In this document: in pieces, positions 5,314 to 7,884 of the stretch
How the letters are laid out: each line of letters starts with the position of its first letter
Numbering within the stretch: the first letter of the stretch is position 1
DNA from: Candidatus Zipacnadia bacterium
GTDB taxonomy: Bacteria > Armatimonadota > Zipacnadia > Zipacnadales > Zipacnadaceae
Direction of reading: 5' to 3'
DNA: 7,884 nt
Assembly: GCA_029821255.1 (NCBI GenBank)
Contig: JALGTS010000140.1
Span: 1 to 7,884 of the forward strand
Position numbers and translations under genes: made by a program
Notes under the pieces: model-generated
Database searches by the model: none
Seen by the model: the letters and a program-made list of their open reading frames with translations, nothing else
What the model was told of the DNA's origin: nothing

Positions 5314-6579
5314 AAACCAACTGATTCAGCAGACGGACGAAAACTAAACTGTAGCTTCTGTGGGCGCGAAAAGGGCAATGGCCCTAACCAGGTGCGCGAA
5401 CTGATCGCCGGGCCGGGTGTCTATATTTGCCCGCAGTGCGTAGAGTTGTGCAACGAGATCCTCCGCAGCCGCCGCGAGCGGGATGCCGTACCTGAGCTGA
5501 CCACGGTTCCCAAACCCCGAGAGATCGCTGCCTACCTTGACCAATATGTAATTGGCCAGGAAAAGGCCAAGCGCATCCTGTCGGTGGCAGTATACAACCA
5601 TTACAAGCGTGTGCAGGCAAGAGCCATTGATGATGAAGTTGAGTTGGAGAAGACCAATATATTGCTAATTGGCCCGACGGGGTGCGGTAAAACTCTACTC
5701 GCCAGGACTCTTGCCCGACTGCTGGAGGTGCCCTTTGCCATTGCTGACGCCACCTCGCTCACCGAAGCCGGCTACGTTGGTGAAGATGTTGAGAATATAT
5801 TGCTGAAGCTTATCATCGCCGCCGACGGCGACATTGAGCGGGCCGAACGGGGTATAGTCTACATTGACGAAATAGACAAAATCAGCCGCAAAGAGGAGGG
5901 CCCCTCCATTACTCGGGATGTCTCCGGCGAAGGCGTCCAGCAAGCCCTACTGAAGATTCTGGAAGGTACCATCGCCAACGTTCCCCCCCAGGGTGGCCGC
6001 AAGCACCCCCAGCAGGAGTACATACCCATTGATACCACCAACATCTTGTTCATCTGTGGTGGTATCTTTGACGGGCTGGTTGATATCATCCGTGAGCGTA
6101 CCCACAAGCGGGCCATCGGTTTCGGCGCCGTCTCCTCAGGCAGTGTTGACTTGAGTGACGACGAGCTGGTGGCTAAGGTTATTCCCGAGGACCTGGTGAA
6201 ATTCGGGCTTATCCCCGAGTTTATTGGACGACTCCCTACCATTGCTCCGTTACATTCGTTGGATGAAGAGGCGCTCAAGCGCATTCTGGTTGAGCCTAAG
6301 AACGCCCTGGTCCGCCAGTATCAGAAGCTGCTGCGCCTGCTGGACAACGTGGAACTAATTGTGGAAGAGCCGGCGCTGGAGGCTATTGCTGAAGCTGCCC
6401 TCAAGAAGGAGACCGGGGCCCGGGGGCTACGTACTATCTTTGAGGAGGTTATGCTGGACGTAATGTTTGAGATTCCCTCCCGGCCCGATATTGTCCAGTG
6501 TGTGATCAGCGAAGAGACCGTTCGCGAGGGCCAGCGCCCGCAACTGATCTGCGAAAGCGACCAACAAAAGACGGCGTAG
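5311..6579 (+). CDS. clpX: ATP-dependent Clp protease ATP-binding subunit ClpX
   Basis: This 422-residue AAA+ unfoldase recognises tagged proteins and threads them into ClpP. An N-terminal zinc-binding domain has Cys14, Cys17, Cys40 and Cys43 (CSFC and CPQC). Walker A is GPTGCGKT (121-128), with Cys where Ser is commonest. The pore loop is GYVG (155-158). Walker B is IVYIDEID (182-189). The pore-2 region is RDVSGEGVQQ (202-211), and GGRKH is the RKH loop (228-232). The ClpP-docking IGF is at 269-271. The arginine finger lies in EFIGRLP (303-309), and sensor 2 is GARGLR (369-374). All functional elements are intact. The start is GTG 5311, set by AGGAG at 5295-5299 and by the zinc domain; an in-frame ATG at 5302 is directly followed by TAG and cannot be used. 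It is the last gene of the tig-clpP-clpX unit. No convincing terminator follows. Confidence 0.98.
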   Translation: MKPTDSADGRKLNCSFCGREKGNGPNQVRELIAGPGVYICPQCVELCNEILRSRRERDAVPELTTVPKPREIAAYLDQYVIGQEKAKRILSVAVYNHYKRVQARAIDDEVELEKTNILLIGPTGCGKTLLARTLARLLEVPFAIADATSLTEAGYVGEDVENILLKLIIAADGDIERAERGIVYIDEIDKISRKEEGPSITRDVSGEGVQQALLKILEGTIANVPPQGGRKHPQQEYIPIDTTNILFICGGIFDGLVDIIRERTHKRAIGFGAVSSGSVDLSDDELVAKVIPEDLVKFGLIPEFIGRLPTIAPLHSLDEEALKRILVEPKNALVRQYQKLLRLLDNVELIVEEPALEAIAEAALKKETGARGLRTIFEEVMLDVMFEIPSRPDIVQCVISEETVREGQRPQLICESDQQKTA

Positions 6580-6650
6580 TGCAGTTCCATCGCGAGAGCT
6601 GCGGACAGCTTGTCCTGGGCCAGCGGCCGCGTTCCGTTGACTGTCCAGTG
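6580..6650. other. clpX-valS spacer upstream of the valS promoter
   Basis: A short hairpin, AGCTG-CGGA-CAGCT (6597-6610), is present but has a weak stem and no T-run, so it is not a clear terminator. Nothing else is evident. Confidence 0.4.
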
Positions 6651-6679
6651 TTGACAGATCTACCTGATTTGGGTATACT
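6651..6679 (+). promoter_or_regulatory. Sigma-70-type promoter of the valS leader
   Basis: A consensus -35 TTGACA (6651-6656), an exact 17-nt spacer and -10 TATACT (6674-6679) are present. Transcription should start near 6686, just before the T-box leader. The TTGGGTATACT around the -10 is identical to that of the tRNA promoter at 1210-1220. Confidence 0.87.
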
Positions 6680-6685
6680 CATCAG

Positions 6686-6957
6686 CAGATTCAGATGAAA
6701 CAGACTGTGACGGGGAGGAGTACGCGGGGAGCGGAGGCGACAGCGAGCCGGCGATAAGGTGAGAGTGCCGGCGCCTCAGGTCCGCGGAAGGTCGCTCCTG
6801 AGTCGTGCCGCTGAAACTTAAGTAAGCGGCACCGGGCTGCGCCCGTTAGCGCGCCAGAGAGCCCCGTCTTCGCCAATGCTACGGCGGGGAACTTGGGTGG
6901 TACCACGGGAAAATAGCATTGCGCACCTCTCGTCCCAATTTGGGATGAGAGGTTTTT
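6686..6957 (+). promoter_or_regulatory. T-box riboswitch, valine specific (GUC specifier)
   Basis: This leader senses uncharged tRNA-Val and controls valS by antitermination. Stem I: base GACT/AGTC (6703-6706 with 6801-6804) and a specifier loop with AGTA (6719-6722) facing GAA (6787-6789), with the specifier GTC at 6791-6793. Above it CGCGG/CCGCG and GAGGC/GCCTC pair, then the AG bulge AGCGA (6742-6746), helix GCCGGC/GCCGGC (6747-6752 with 6767-6772) and apical GGTGAGAG (6758-6765), the two halves of the tRNA-elbow platform. Stem II: GTGCCGCT/AGCGGCAC (6805-6812, 6825-6832), then CGGGC/GCCCG. Stem III: CCCCG/CGGGG (6862-6866, 6885-6889). Antiterminator: TTGGG and ACG pair with CCCAA and CGT (6893-6897, 6905-6907 with 6931-6938) around the T-box bulge TGGTACC (6898-6904), whose U faces A73 of tRNA-Val. 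The pairings are my own hand folding. GUC matches the downstream valS. Confidence 0.95.
6925..6957 (+). terminator. Intrinsic terminator of the valS T-box
   Basis: CCTCTCGTCCC (6926-6936) pairs with GGGATGAGAGG (6942-6952), with one G-U wobble, followed by TTTTT (6953-6957). The CGTCCC segment is shared with the antiterminator, so the two structures exclude each other: charged tRNA leads to termination, uncharged tRNA-Val to readthrough into valS. Confidence 0.95.
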
Positions 6958-6987
6958 GCTTTACATACGAAAGGCAGAGGTGTAACA

Positions 6988-7884
6988 ATGTCCGAAGCAC
7001 CAGAGATGGAAAAAGCCTACCAACCGCAGCAAGTGGAAGACAGAATCTATCGGTATTGGCTGGAGATCGGGGCCTTTGATGCCGAGGTCAATCCGGACCG
7101 GCAGCCGTACTGCATAGTGATTCCTCCCCCCAATGTAACCGGTGTATTACATATGGGCCATGCTCTGGACGAGACGATTCAGGACTTGCTCATTCGCTGG
7201 CACCGCATGCGGGGGTATGAGACACTATGGGTGCCAGGGACCGACCACGCCGGAATTGCCACACAGAACGTGGTTGAGCAGCAACTCGCCGAGGAGGGCT
7301 TAACACGATATGATCTGGGCCGCGAGAAGTTTGTGGAGCGAGTCTGGAAAGTCAAAGACAAACATCACCAGATCATCACCAACCAACTCAAGCGCATCGG
7401 TGTATCCGTAGACTGGCGGCGGGAGCGCTTCACCCTGGACAAGGGCCTCTCCCGGGCAGTGCGTGAGGCTTTTGTCACTCTCTTTGAGCAGGGTCTGATC
7501 TATCGGGGGGCGCGGATGATCAACTGGTGCCCGCGCTGTGGTACGGGATTGTCAGATCTGGAAGTTGAACGTGAACCGGTTCAGGGCCACCTGTGGTATA
7601 TTCGGTATCCTGAACCTGATGGTGGACCCGGAGTGGTGGTAGCCACCACCCGCCCCGAGACAATGCTGGGTGATACCGCGGTAGCCGTCCATCCACAAGA
7701 CCCACGGTACCAAGAGATGATCGGCCAAACAGTGCTTTTGCCGCTGATGAATCGGGAAATCCCGGTCGTTGCTGACGACTACATTGATATGGACTTCGGC
7801 ACCGGTGCGTTGAAGGTAACACCCGCTCACGACCCCACCGCCCTGGAGATCGCCCAGCGCCACAACTTACCCGCAATAGAGGTT
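6988..7884 (+). CDS. valS: Valyl-tRNA synthetase, N-terminal part
   Basis: The first 299 codons are present and the gene runs off the right edge; ValRS is usually about 880 residues. It charges tRNA-Val with valine and hydrolyses mischarged Thr-tRNA in its CP1 domain. Seen: class I signature PPPNVTGVLHMGHAL (46-60) with HMGH as the HIGH motif, GTDHAGIATQ (84-93), WRRERFTLD, zinc-knuckle-like WCPRCGTGLSD (180-190), the CP1 editing start ATTRPETMLGDTAV (219-232), and GTGALKVTPAHDP (271-283) with its conserved editing-site Asp282. The KMSKS motif is beyond the window. The ATG at 6988 has AGAGG (6976-6980) 7 nt upstream. It is controlled by the preceding valine T-box. Confidence 0.98.
   Translation, partial: MSEAPEMEKAYQPQQVEDRIYRYWLEIGAFDAEVNPDRQPYCIVIPPPNVTGVLHMGHALDETIQDLLIRWHRMRGYETLWVPGTDHAGIATQNVVEQQLAEEGLTRYDLGREKFVERVWKVKDKHHQIITNQLKRIGVSVDWRRERFTLDKGLSRAVREAFVTLFEQGLIYRGARMINWCPRCGTGLSDLEVEREPVQGHLWYIRYPEPDGGPGVVVATTRPETMLGDTAVAVHPQDPRYQEMIGQTVLLPLMNREIPVVADDYIDMDFGTGALKVTPAHDPTALEIAQRHNLPAIEV

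Noticed and set aside
6597..6610. Hairpin AGCTG-CGGA-CAGCT after clpX as a terminator
   Set aside because: It has only a 5-bp stem and no T-run follows.

Overview
The window is a housekeeping stretch of a bacterial chromosome. Three things suggest a Gram-positive-like or Chloroflexota-type genome: a folate-type TrmFO-family protein, a T-box leader in front of valS, and a compact tig-clpP-clpX operon. The G+C content is moderate to high. I cannot fix the phylum from the sequence alone; Chloroflexota (for example Dehalococcoidia or Anaerolineae relatives) is a guess. No mobile element, CRISPR array, phage gene or replication origin was seen.

Layout. (1) 1-769, minus strand: the N-terminal 256 residues of a TrmFO-family flavoprotein running off the left edge. 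It lacks both cysteines known to be catalytic in B. subtilis TrmFO. (2) 770-1191: a mostly empty divergent intergenic region. It holds a possible 47-residue minus-strand membrane ORF and, at its right end, a near-consensus sigma-70 promoter firing rightwards. (3) 1232-3121, plus strand: seven tRNA genes, all with encoded CCA: Pro(UGG), Gly(UCC), Arg(UCU), His(GUG), Arg(UCG), Lys(CUU), Leu(UAG). Two protein genes sit among them: a 74-residue DUF2188-like protein and a TIM-barrel sugar isomerase/epimerase-like enzyme whose stop codon lies only 3 nt before tRNA-Leu. (4) 3122-6579, plus strand: a possible 19-codon leader ORF, then tig (trigger factor), clpP and clpX, tightly spaced with Shine-Dalgarno sequences in or near the preceding gene. 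(5) 6580-6987: a second promoter almost identical to the tRNA promoter, then a complete valine T-box riboswitch with GUC specifier, T-box bulge and intrinsic terminator. (6) 6988-7884: the first 299 codons of valS, running off the right edge.

How the parts fit. The window is a translation and protein-quality module. It combines tRNA genes, a presumed RNA-methylating flavoenzyme facing away from them, a nascent-chain chaperone, the ClpXP protease, and a tRNA synthetase controlled by the charging state of its own tRNA. Most of it is standard. The parts worth a second look are the cysteine-less TrmFO homologue, an 8-bp loop-loop complementarity inside the T-box leader, the degenerate PPIase domain of trigger factor, and two tiny translation elements: the leader ORF before tig and a start-stop AUG-UAG before clpX.
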